The notes under the pieces were generated by a model. That model saw only the letters and a program-made list of their open reading frames with translations, searched no databases and was not told where the DNA came from. This document shows positions 23,870 through 32,048 of a stretch of 34,303 bases of DNA, in pieces. How positions within the stretch are numbered: the stretch's first letter is position 1; every line of letters starts with the position of its first letter. The position numbers and the translations under genes are program-made. The DNA is taken from NCBI GenBank assembly GCA_007116685.1, contig SKIC01000276.1:1-34303 (forward strand), written 5' to 3'. Origin of the DNA: Balneolales bacterium. Lineage in GTDB: Bacteria; Bacteroidota; Rhodothermia; Balneolales; Natronogracilivirgulaceae.

Positions 23870-26332
23870 TTGATTTCTAAATTCTCAAAATCCGACACCT
23901 ATATTTTTGCAGGAGGCCTGATTGGTCTTTTGCTAATGCTCATAGTCTTGCCACGGGTTTCACCGGAATATTATCTTTCTATATCCAACTCTGAGGAAGA
24001 CATCCTAAACAGAACCCAATCTATATTAGAGGTGATGGATGTTCAAACCCCACCTGAAGCTGTTACCATTTCGATCAGACGTAACTATCCTCTTATCAGA
24101 GATGTAATTCACAATTTTGGAAAGCGTAAAGTGAACAATTGGCTGAGTAAAGGTGATGAACAGCATGTGCTTTTTTATTGGGATGTTTCTGTAGGTCATC
24201 GCCAGACTAACTGGGTGGAAATATCTGAAATGGAGGGAGATGATTTCTCAGAAGAAGAGTTTTCTCGCAGTGATTTCCGTATGAGGTTTTCACCGGATGG
24301 CGCCCTGCTCTCTTTCCAAAGTGATTCGCTATCTTTGCCATATTACGATTCCCATATTCTGGATACCGAGAATATCACGGAGGAAAAGCTTATAGCTATT
24401 GCAAAATTTCATCTTGAAAAAACAATCTGGCATCAGGATAAGCTGCAATTTTCTTCATTTACTGTAAATCAGGATGAAATAGAAATTACTTTCTTGCGAG
24501 ATGAGTTCATCCCATTAGACATCAATGTACGAATCAATAATGATGGTAGTTTAAACCGCATTTCTTATGACGGAAACGAACTTTTAGCAACTAGCTCAAC
24601 GACGAATGATTTACGAGGTATCGTAACAACCATAGCCAGTATTATCCTGGGTATCTTTATTCTTATTACCTTTTTCAGAAGGCAATTTGATCGCCTAATT
24701 GATATGCGTCTCGTAAAACTGGATGCCTTTGCGATAGGTTTGCTGTCTTTTTTTATTCTGATTTTGATTCTCTATCGTGAGTTAATTGGTGAAACTACAG
24801 CGTCTCCGAGTGTTTGGTTTATCATTGTGTTTGTGCCCATAGTAACCGGATTGATTACTGCAGGTATTTCGATGTTGGTTTTGGGAACTGCTGATTCGCT
24901 AACCGAAGAGGCATCCAGTGGCAAGAAACATGCTATCACCTTACTGCGTCATGGCTATGTAAAAAATGATATCGTGGGCTTTTCTCTAACACGTGGGCTT
25001 GCCGGTGGTTTAATAATGATTGGATTGGCAACTCTGATTTTTGCAATTGCAGATTACTCCTGGTTTTCACCTCTGGAATCATCCTCCCTTTACACGGTTA
25101 ACGAATACGCTATTGCACCTTTATATGGTTTAGCCGTAAAAGGTTTTACCGCCATATTAATGTCCATTTCTTTGGTGATGATTCCGGGAGCATGGTTACA
25201 ACTCAAGCGACTTTCAAAATTCTGGATTTTTCTCATTTTAGTTTTTTTGAATTCGCTTTTTCTGTTCAGCGTACCATTATTCTTAAACGATTATACCGGC
25301 TTTATTTCCAGTTTGATTCTGGTAGCTATCCCTGTCTGGTTTTATCTCAAGTATGATGTACTTACAGTTATCACAACCTACTTTGTGTATGGCATCAGTT
25401 TATTTTCTTCGCAATTTTTGATTCTTCCCGGCTACTCTGATGTGAGTGTTTTTCTGATGTTCTTATTTGTAGCGGCTACCTTTCTAATTACAGGGTATCA
25501 AGGCTTAAAGACGGAAGATGATTTAAGCAAAATGCCCGACTTGGTTCCTGAATATCTGAAACGCCTGGCCCGCGAGCAGCGCATTGAAAAAGAGTTTGAA
25601 CTGGCTAAAGAAGTACAGGATCACTTTTTGACTTCGTCAGAGCCAAACATAAGAGGATTCGATATTGCGGCTAGTTGTAAAACGGCTTACGAAGTAGGTG
25701 GGGATTATTATGATTTTATTGCTTTGGATGATAAGCACACATTGATAATCATTGCCGATGTTAGTGGGAAAGGCGTAAAAGCAGCATTTTATATGACTTT
25801 GTTAAAGGGATATTTACAGGCCGTTTGTAAAACTCAGAAAACCATTCATGATATAATTGTAGAAGTAAATCGGCTTTTCTATCAAAATAGCTCTCCCGGA
25901 ACCTTCATTACAGCTTTAGCGGGGATTTTGAATAGTGAGACTCAAACATTTGAATATGTCCGTGCTGGTCATGATCCCTTGTATTTGCATGACCATGAGA
26001 CCGGTGATTGCCAAAAATTTATTCCAAAAGGGTTTGCTCTTGGGATGGCTGATCCGGATACATTTGAAAAGCATCTGGAAGTTTCGAAAATCAAACTCAC
26101 TCCGGAAAAGACTTTATTACTATTTACTGATGGCTATGCAGAAAGCACCAATATTGCCCGGGAACAGTTTGGCGAACAACGATTAGAAAATTCCATTCTC
26201 CGTAATGCTAACAAGCAAATATCCTCAGGAAAACTAGCAAAAATGATTACCGAGGATGTAAAAGGATTTACCGGTTCGGCAGTGCAACATGATGATATGA
26301 CTATCATAATTGTTCAAAAAAAGCTTGTTTAA
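23870..26332 (+). CDS. membrane SpoIIE/RsbU-type PP2C serine phosphatase
   Basis: This is an 820-residue integral membrane protein. One N-terminal helix (about 9-27) and an extracytoplasmic region (about 30-245) with beta structure are followed by about seven or more hydrophobic segments (about 249-545). A cytoplasmic coiled linker (LAREQRIEKEFELAKEVQDHF) leads into a PP2C domain of the SpoIIE type. The metal-binding motifs are GGDYYDF (610-616, D612), D630 in DVSGKG, D754 in TDGYAES, and D808-D809 in DDMTIII; AGHDP is also present. Enzymes of this type dephosphorylate anti-sigma-factor antagonists in partner-switching signalling. No antagonist or anti-sigma kinase gene is adjacent. The start is TTG. 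Confidence 0.85.
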   Translation: MISKFSKSDTYIFAGGLIGLLLMLIVLPRVSPEYYLSISNSEEDILNRTQSILEVMDVQTPPEAVTISIRRNYPLIRDVIHNFGKRKVNNWLSKGDEQHVLFYWDVSVGHRQTNWVEISEMEGDDFSEEEFSRSDFRMRFSPDGALLSFQSDSLSLPYYDSHILDTENITEEKLIAIAKFHLEKTIWHQDKLQFSSFTVNQDEIEITFLRDEFIPLDINVRINNDGSLNRISYDGNELLATSSTTNDLRGIVTTIASIILGIFILITFFRRQFDRLIDMRLVKLDAFAIGLLSFFILILILYRELIGETTASPSVWFIIVFVPIVTGLITAGISMLVLGTADSLTEEASSGKKHAITLLRHGYVKNDIVGFSLTRGLAGGLIMIGLATLIFAIADYSWFSPLESSSLYTVNEYAIAPLYGLAVKGFTAILMSISLVMIPGAWLQLKRLSKFWIFLILVFLNSLFLFSVPLFLNDYTGFISSLILVAIPVWFYLKYDVLTVITTYFVYGISLFSSQFLILPGYSDVSVFLMFLFVAATFLITGYQGLKTEDDLSKMPDLVPEYLKRLAREQRIEKEFELAKEVQDHFLTSSEPNIRGFDIAASCKTAYEVGGDYYDFIALDDKHTLIIIADVSGKGVKAAFYMTLLKGYLQAVCKTQKTIHDIIVEVNRLFYQNSSPGTFITALAGILNSETQTFEYVRAGHDPLYLHDHETGDCQKFIPKGFALGMADPDTFEKHLEVSKIKLTPEKTLLLFTDGYAESTNIAREQFGEQRLENSILRNANKQISSGKLAKMITEDVKGFTGSAVQHDDMTIIIVQKKLV

Positions 26333-26358
26333 TGGATTGAAATACGTGTACAAATCAT
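26333..26358. other. short spacer
   Basis: Junction between the phosphatase stop and the converging 50-residue ORF. Nothing is seen in it. Confidence 0.3.
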
Positions 26359-26511
26359 TTATCCAAAAACAAAGGCTACGCTTAAAAAGAACAATCCACT
26401 GTAGAACAGAAAGTTAATCCAATAATCAAGCTTAACTAATTCATGATGATTTGAGATTGTGGTATTCATAATACCTCCCCATGGCATTACCCATTGACTC
26501 ATTGATTTCAT
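26359..26511 (-). CDS. 50-residue single-helix membrane ORF downstream of the symporter
   Basis: A clean frame runs on the minus strand from ATG 26511 to TAA 26359-26361 and is shorter than usual annotation cut-offs. The product starts MKSMSQWVMPWGGIMNTTIS and ends with KLDYWINFLFYSGLFFLSVAFVFG, a hydrophobic helix. Internal ATG codons could also start it. It follows the SSS symporter gene by about 98 bp on the same strand. Its tail (LDxxWI..L.Y......V.FVxG) recalls the 30-50 residue 'symporter small accessory' proteins known beside SSS carriers, but this is my recall and no search was run. Alternatively it may be a chance frame. Confidence 0.4.
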   Translation of the reverse strand: MKSMSQWVMPWGGIMNTTISNHHELVKLDYWINFLFYSGLFFLSVAFVFG

Positions 26512-26609
26512 TATATCGCATTATTGCATTAGTAAACTAAGCTTCTGCATATAGACAAATTGTAGGACTAACCTCAAGAGTCTTGTAGGATAGTAGCGTA
26601 GACTTGTCG

Positions 26610-28109
26610 CTAACTCGATTTATAATCTTCAATAGCATCGTCAAGACTGCCTTCTTTACTGTAGAATTTTTCCCATTTTTCTTTGGGGTCAGGCGGCGTT
26701 GCGAGAGAAACCACTATCAAAACCAATAGCGATAAACCGGCAGCAGGTAAGACGATATGTGTTGTGGGAATCAGGGGCTCCGCTAATACGGCATTTACGA
26801 CGGTTATCAAAAGAGTGACAATCATACCTGTGGCAATGGATGCAACTCCGCCGGCTGTGGTAACGCGTTTCCAAAGAAAAGCTGCTAGTAAGGCGGGAGT
26901 GAGTCCGGCACCAACCATCGTGTATGCCGTGAAAGCCATATCCAGTATGGTTCGGAACTGTGTGAGCAGCAAATAAGCGACGATGCCCAACAGCAAAACC
27001 ATCACACGCTGAAATAGTACAATTCTTTGCTCAGAAGCAGATGGATTTATAAAACGCTGGTAAATGTCTCGTGTAATATTTGTGGATGGCGCCAATAGAA
27101 AACTATTTCCTGTAGATGTGATTATCGCTACTGCAGCACAGATGAGGAGCAGCCCTCCGGCCAAGGGTAAGCCCACTTCGGTTCCGAATCGGGCGGCGTG
27201 TAAGATAATGCGCTCGCTGTCTTCAACAGCAAGGTGCATGATGGATGAAGGATCAAGAGCATTAAAATGAGAAAATGCGAGTATAGCCAGCGAAGCAATT
27301 GCAGTCTCAACGATTATCGTACCCACAACCCACCACATAACGGCTGTTTTGGCGGATTTTTCGTTCTTCGCCGAAAAAAACTTTTGATACATGTTTGATT
27401 CACCCATGAGCAGTAAAAATGTGGGGAAAAAGACTCCCATTGCCCAAAACCAATCATGACCACCTAATACAGTAAAAAACTGGGGATCAATATTTGCTGA
27501 AATATATTCAGCACCTCCAAGATGAGAATAGACCAATGGCACTGCCAAAATAACAGCAACTGTAATCACAGCTCCATTTATTATATCCACCGAAACAATG
27601 GAGAGCATTCCGGCAAATGCGGTAAAAGTGATGATAAACCCCGCAGTTAATAAAACTCCCTGCCATTCCGGAATTCCAGCTACCAATTCCAACACAAAAC
27701 CACCACCTCTGAACTGATATCCAACTATAGTAGTGTAGGCAATTACGATGACCATGGTACCCAGAATTCGTGCCCATTTATTGTAGCGCAATTCCAGAAT
27801 ATCAGGAACCGTATATTGGGCGATTCGTCTTACCCGGGCAGCCAAAAAGAAAACAATAACAATCCCTACCCAAGCACCGGCCGCCATCCACAATTCAGAT
27901 AAACCAACCTGAGCGGCAAATCCGGCACCGGCTAATAAACTCCCCGAGCCAATCCATGTACAGAGTAATGTACCAACAAGTTTATAGGTAGGCACAGAGC
28001 GACCGGCAACCATGAAATCTTCCTGGCTCTTTATCATTCGGCTTTTGAAAACGGAAATCCCCATCAGCAAGCCGAGGTAAATCAGTACAACCGCGAAAAA
28101 AATACTCAT
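26610..28109 (-). CDS. sodium:solute symporter, SSS family
   Basis: This is an inner-membrane carrier of 499 residues that uses the Na+ gradient to import a solute. The family layout is visible: a first helix (MSIFFAVVLIYLGLLMGI), then EDFMVAGRSVPTYKLVGTLLCTWIGSGSLLAGAGFAA, the typical SSS start ('F.AGR....' with W-GS). About 13 helices follow, with TVPDILELRYNKWARILG. The solute is not predictable. It lies 42 bp after the YfcC-type gene on the same strand, so the two are probably co-transcribed, possibly with the 50-residue ORF. Confidence 0.9.
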   Translation of the reverse strand: MSIFFAVVLIYLGLLMGISVFKSRMIKSQEDFMVAGRSVPTYKLVGTLLCTWIGSGSLLAGAGFAAQVGLSELWMAAGAWVGIVIVFFLAARVRRIAQYTVPDILELRYNKWARILGTMVIVIAYTTIVGYQFRGGGFVLELVAGIPEWQGVLLTAGFIITFTAFAGMLSIVSVDIINGAVITVAVILAVPLVYSHLGGAEYISANIDPQFFTVLGGHDWFWAMGVFFPTFLLLMGESNMYQKFFSAKNEKSAKTAVMWWVVGTIIVETAIASLAILAFSHFNALDPSSIMHLAVEDSERIILHAARFGTEVGLPLAGGLLLICAAVAIITSTGNSFLLAPSTNITRDIYQRFINPSASEQRIVLFQRVMVLLLGIVAYLLLTQFRTILDMAFTAYTMVGAGLTPALLAAFLWKRVTTAGGVASIATGMIVTLLITVVNAVLAEPLIPTTHIVLPAAGLSLLVLIVVSLATPPDPKEKWEKFYSKEGSLDDAIEDYKSS

Positions 28110-28151
28110 GAGTTGCTAATCCTTACGTTTGTTGGAATGTGACAGAACTTT

Positions 28152-29528
28152 TCAGGAGTACCCAAACCAAATCATCGCAACCATCACAATTGCTGCAAAA
28201 CCTAATAGCTTGAGCAGTAGTGGCATACAAAATCGAAACCATCGATCATAAGGAACACCAGCCATACCAAGAATTCCCATTAAAACAGCGTTGGTAGGCA
28301 CAATCATATTTGCAAAACCATCCCCAAATAAAAACGCTTGAACAGCAATTTGGCGGGAAAGGCCAAGGATGTCGGCCAGTGGCGCCATTAGTGGCATTGT
28401 TACAAAAGCCTGACCGCTACCTGAGGGCACAAACAAGTTTAGCAAGGTTTGCATTACAATCATACCAACACCCGCCAATTCAGGGCCAACAGCCGATAAG
28501 GGAACCGATAAAACGTGAACAATAGTGTGCAGGATTTGTCCGTCTTCCAACATCAGAGCTATTCCTCTTGCAACACCTACGAGCAAGGCTGTTTCGGTGA
28601 GGTCTTTGGCTCCACTAACGAACTTTTTGGCAACCAAATCAGGCGCCAGGCGGCCAATTATTGCCACTACAATTCCGGCAATTAAAAAAGCTGCTCCTAA
28701 TTCCGTTAGATACCATCCTTGGGTGGCAATTCCCCAAACCGAAATCCCAAGAGCTAAGAAAAATGCTCCTAATATTGCCATGTGAGCAAAATTCAAAGCT
28801 GGATATGAATTTTTATCGAATTCTGGCTCATCAGAATTGACGTTATACATTAGACTTTTTGTGGGATCGAGCTGAATTTTCTTGCTATAACTCCACACAT
28901 GATGTGCACCTATCATAACAAAGGGAACCAGCATCGCCATACGAACTTCCCAGCCCGAATACGTTGGCAGTCCGGCAACGCCTTGCGCTACAACCACGGT
29001 GTATTGATTAAAGGCAGCAGCACCATAGCCAATGCCATAACCTGCGATTATGACGGCAACGGCAGTCATGCTATCCAGTTTCATAGCCCGGCAAAGCGCC
29101 ACTAATATCAGAACAAAGGGGATGTATTCTCCACTGGCACCCATGGCACTTGAGGCCAATGCAAACACAAATGTCACCGTAAATATCAATATACCGGGCT
29201 TACCACCCAATCGCTCAAGCATACGACCCAGAACGGCATCAATAGCTCCTGTTGCACGCATTACGGCTAACACGCCACCAATTATAAAGAGAAAGAAAAT
29301 AATGTCCTGAGCTGCGGCAAAAGCTCTTGGAATGGCTGTAAACAGTGAAATTGGATTCATAAATTCCTGCTGCTCAGCAACCTGATACGAACCGGGAATG
29401 ACCACTTCCCGCCCCATTTCATTCAATTCAGTTTCAAAAAATCCCTGTGGAATAATCCAGGTGGCCACTAAAGCTGCGACCATCAGAAAAAATAATAAGT
29501 TCAGCGTGTGAGGCATTCGGAATTGCAT
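28152..29528 (-). CDS. YfcC-family permease
   Basis: This is a 458-residue membrane protein of the YfcC family (COG1288), related to arginine/ornithine and C4-dicarboxylate anaerobic carriers. It carries PHTLNLLFFLMVAALVATWIIPQG, the usual N-terminus of this family. It also has RATGAIDAVLGRMLERL, SSAMGASGEYIPFVLILV and, near the end, NLFVPSGSGQAFVTMPLMAPLADILG, the family's second half-site. A substrate such as an amino acid or short dicarboxylate is likely but not determined. It is the first gene of the probable carrier operon; the gap before it (29529-29641) is divergent with the small plus-strand gene. Confidence 0.85.
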   Translation of the reverse strand: MQFRMPHTLNLLFFLMVAALVATWIIPQGFFETELNEMGREVVIPGSYQVAEQQEFMNPISLFTAIPRAFAAAQDIIFFLFIIGGVLAVMRATGAIDAVLGRMLERLGGKPGILIFTVTFVFALASSAMGASGEYIPFVLILVALCRAMKLDSMTAVAVIIAGYGIGYGAAAFNQYTVVVAQGVAGLPTYSGWEVRMAMLVPFVMIGAHHVWSYSKKIQLDPTKSLMYNVNSDEPEFDKNSYPALNFAHMAILGAFFLALGISVWGIATQGWYLTELGAAFLIAGIVVAIIGRLAPDLVAKKFVSGAKDLTETALLVGVARGIALMLEDGQILHTIVHVLSVPLSAVGPELAGVGMIVMQTLLNLFVPSGSGQAFVTMPLMAPLADILGLSRQIAVQAFLFGDGFANMIVPTNAVLMGILGMAGVPYDRWFRFCMPLLLKLLGFAAIVMVAMIWFGYS

Positions 29529-29704
29529 AGCAGCGCATTTTATTCGTTGGAAGAAACTATCATTAGCCGAAAATAATAACGTGTGACAATGAGATAACCA
29601 AATCTCATAAATGTTTAAAAACCCGACTCAAAAACTTTATTTTGGGCTTGTACGATAAACAAATTGCTCAGAATTCAACTTTTGATATCCTAAAAAACAA
29701 AACA

Positions 29705-29989
29705 ATGCTACGATTTGAAGACACCCGACTTGAAATTTTTCGATTAGGAGATAGCGAAGAGGATAATTTTTACAGCCTAACGAACATCAAGAAAAACCCT
29801 AAAGGTTTGGATGCTGAAAGACTTGCGAAAACTAGCCCGTTGGCTTTTGATGAGACTTTACACGCAATGGGTTGTGTGTTACTAATGAATCATCAGGATA
29901 TTTTGCAATTAAAAGAAAATGAAGGGCTAACTGATGAAAACCTGCATCAGGGTATTTTTGAAGTGGCAAAAAAAGAAGGGATACTCTGA
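29705..29989 (+). CDS. small protein of unknown function
   Basis: From ATG 29705 this gives 94 residues, MLRFEDTRLEIFRLGDSEED. It has no signal peptide or membrane segment and is acidic. A TTG at 29642 in the same frame would add 21 residues. The A-rich run just before 29705 favours the ATG. There is no motif I recognise; HAMGCVLLMNHQDILQLKENEGL may be a helix pair. It is divergent from the YfcC gene. Its last codons overlap the terminator hairpin of the opposing PAS gene. Confidence 0.6.
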   Translation: MLRFEDTRLEIFRLGDSEEDNFYSLTNIKKNPKGLDAERLAKTSPLAFDETLHAMGCVLLMNHQDILQLKENEGLTDENLHQGIFEVAKKEGIL

Positions 29990-30006
29990 CTAGCAGAATA
30001 TCCCTT
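29968..30006 (-). terminator. terminator of the PAS gene inside the converging gene's 3' end
   Basis: AAGGGATA (29976-29983) and TATCCCTT (29999-30006) form an 8-bp stem. On the minus strand the stem is followed by a T-rich run (29975-29968, CTTTTTTT). It lies 28 bp past the PAS gene stop codon, in the last codons and just beyond the opposite small gene. Confidence 0.65.
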
Positions 30007-30034
30007 AATAAAAAGTACAACGCTAAAAACGTAG

Positions 30035-31258
30035 TTAAACTAAAGTAGTAGTTCCTTTTATCGAGTTTTCTCCATCATTTTTTGCGTAATCCATAACCAT
30101 AATTTCATCTCCGGCTTTAGTAACAATCCTGAATGTTTCACAGGAAGAAGACTGGGTTAGAGCTCTGTTGTAGTGTGCTTTCGCAAGAGCCATATCCTCT
30201 GCTTTTATCAAACGGTGTAGCCCCTCAGGTCCTTCGAGTTCGTTTTCTTTGTAACCGGCAATTCGCTGTATAGTTTCTGACAACCAATTAAATTCAAACT
30301 GCTCGTTATTCAGTTTCATACCATAATCAAATTCACGAGCAACACTGAAAATTTGCGCAAAACTTGAATTTTGTTTTTGCAATTTCTCCATCACTTTTTT
30401 GCGGAGACTCAAGTTTTTAACATCAATTCGAAGCATTTCACCACCATCGAGCGACATTTTCTTGAAAGAAAACTCAACCTGTATAGGTGTGCCATTCTTA
30501 CATCGAAGAATAAACTGCCTTTTCTCTTCGCCTTGACCCGGGTTGTTCCATAGTTGCTCAAAATGAGAAGAGAATACAGCCTGTTGCTTATTAGGCATCA
30601 GTTCCCAAACGGACATTTTCGAGAGTTCTTCGCGAGTATAGCCAGTCAATTCACGGAAAGCTTTATTCGCAAAAATCATCTTACCACGTGAGTCAACATC
30701 AACAATAGTTCTTTTGGAACTTTCGTATGCATCATTAACATCTGTATCAGCTTCAAAGATAGTCTGTTCCGCTTTTTTGCGCTCAGTGATGTCGTGTTGA
30801 TAGGAAACCCAATGTGTGATGTTTCCATCCTTGCTTATAAGTGGATGGATATCCCATTGGTTAATAAATTCTGAGCCGTCTTTACGATAGTTTACTGTTT
30901 GACCAAAAAAGCTGCGACCCTCCTCCAAATTTTTACGGAGCTTGTCTAAGGTGCTTCGATCGGTTTTTGGCCCCTGTAGAATACGTGGCGTTTTACCGAT
31001 AGCTTCTTCACGACTGTATCCGGTCATTTTGGTAAAACCATCGTTTACGTAAACGATTTTCGGTCCCGGTTTTTCCAGAGTTAGTTCTGTGATAAGTATG
31101 GAATCATAATCATTCTTAATTGAAGCTTCGAGTAGCTCCAAATATTTTTGATATGTTTCCTTTTCAGAAACTAGTTTTTCAAATACCTGCTCTAATTCAG
31201 AATAAGCGTTATCGTCTTTAGCGCAAGATTTTAGCAATAATTTTAATTCTTTATCCAT
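30035..31258 (-). CDS. protein with three PAS domains and no output domain
   Basis: A 407-residue cytoplasmic protein. After a short helical N-terminus (1-42), PAS1 (about 44-165) carries VYVNDGFTKMTGYSREEAIGKTPRILQGPKTDR and ends with WVSYQHDITERKKAE. PAS2 (about 170-295) has FANKAFRELTGYTREELSKM, and PAS3 (about 300-405) has FNWLSETIQRIAGYKENELEG. No histidine kinase, GGDEF or methyl-accepting domain follows. PAS1 has the LOV-like sequence GKTPRILQGP, but the cysteine of photoactive LOV domains (GxNCRFLQ) is absent, so it is not a standard blue-light receptor. It probably works as a sensory or docking module with partners elsewhere. Confidence 0.8.
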   Translation of the reverse strand: MDKELKLLLKSCAKDDNAYSELEQVFEKLVSEKETYQKYLELLEASIKNDYDSILITELTLEKPGPKIVYVNDGFTKMTGYSREEAIGKTPRILQGPKTDRSTLDKLRKNLEEGRSFFGQTVNYRKDGSEFINQWDIHPLISKDGNITHWVSYQHDITERKKAEQTIFEADTDVNDAYESSKRTIVDVDSRGKMIFANKAFRELTGYTREELSKMSVWELMPNKQQAVFSSHFEQLWNNPGQGEEKRQFILRCKNGTPIQVEFSFKKMSLDGGEMLRIDVKNLSLRKKVMEKLQKQNSSFAQIFSVAREFDYGMKLNNEQFEFNWLSETIQRIAGYKENELEGPEGLHRLIKAEDMALAKAHYNRALTQSSSCETFRIVTKAGDEIMVMDYAKNDGENSIKGTTTLV

Positions 31259-31362
31259 CTTAGAAATGAGATTTCAATTTTCCATCCATTAACAAAAACT
31301 ACCCATGTAGGGTTCAGTTTGTAGTAGCAAAACATTAATTGGGTAGCAGCGTTCCTTTTTTC

Positions 31363-31881
31363 TCAAAAATTAACGGTTCGTGCTCCGTTTCGCTGCAGCA
31401 ACAATACGATATCTGAATAACCACCACGATAAGCATATAAATAGGCAGTACCACCATACATGTCTGAAGAGTTTATACTGGCACCATATTCAATCAGAAC
31501 TCTAACCCCATCATAAAAACCAATTCTTGCAGCTTCAATTAAGACCGTTCTTCTCTGATTATTTCTAAAATTGGGCGACGCACCCTCATTTAAGAGATTT
31601 CGCATTTCACGAGCGTTAAAATCATGGATTGCTCTCCATAAAGCATCATCCAATTCAAACTGAGAGAAATTTTCATAAGGATTACGAACACGTTCGCGGT
31701 CATCAGGAGTACGCCAAAACATGAGTCGTTCCAATAGCGTAGGGCGACGTTCTTCGACTACTTCCTCATCATCTTGATCACTACTCTGAGCCTGAGCATA
31801 TACACTCGTCTCAAGCGCAAATAGCATAACTGCTATGCACATAAGCAAAGAAAAAATATTTCTATGAAATGGTTTGCCCAT
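31363..31881 (-). CDS. secreted ankyrin-repeat protein
   Basis: This is a 172-residue protein with a signal peptide (GKPFHRNIFSLLMCIAVMLFALETSVYA, cut near QAQSS). An acidic, charged linker (QDDEEVVEERRPTLLERL) and about two to three ankyrin repeats follow (DFNAREMRNLLNEGASPNFRNNQRRTVLIEAARIGFYDGVRVLIEYGASINSSDMYGGTAYLYAYRGG). It probably binds protein partners in the periplasm. It is a lone gene flanked upstream by the strong terminator at 31986-32024, so it must have its own promoter. Confidence 0.75.
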   Translation of the reverse strand: MGKPFHRNIFSLLMCIAVMLFALETSVYAQAQSSDQDDEEVVEERRPTLLERLMFWRTPDDRERVRNPYENFSQFELDDALWRAIHDFNAREMRNLLNEGASPNFRNNQRRTVLIEAARIGFYDGVRVLIEYGASINSSDMYGGTAYLYAYRGGYSDIVLLLQRNGARTVNF

Positions 31882-31985
31882 GATTTGCCGAGGGTGTAAT
31901 AATGTATTAGAATCGTAAAATAGTAATACTTAACGAGTAATGGAACAAAATCAGAGAGTTGTTAATTTCACAATTTATAAAAAAT

Positions 31986-32024
31986 AAAAAGAGTCACAAA
32001 AATTATACCTTTGTGACTCTTTTT
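31986..32024 (-). terminator. strong terminator after the acyl-CoA dehydrogenase
   Basis: AAAAAGAGTCACAAA (31986-32000) and TTTGTGACTCTTTTT (32010-32024) are perfect complements (15-bp stem, 9-nt loop). An A-run on one side and a T-run on the other make it functional in either direction. It ends the transcript of the dehydrogenase gene, whose stop is at 32049. Confidence 0.85.
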
Positions 32025-32048
32025 TAGCGTTCCGTAAAATTATTATAA

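Noticed and set aside
30035-31258. Blue-light LOV photoreceptor
   Set aside because: The cysteine in the GxNCRFLQ motif that forms the flavin adduct is absent (GKTPRILQ).
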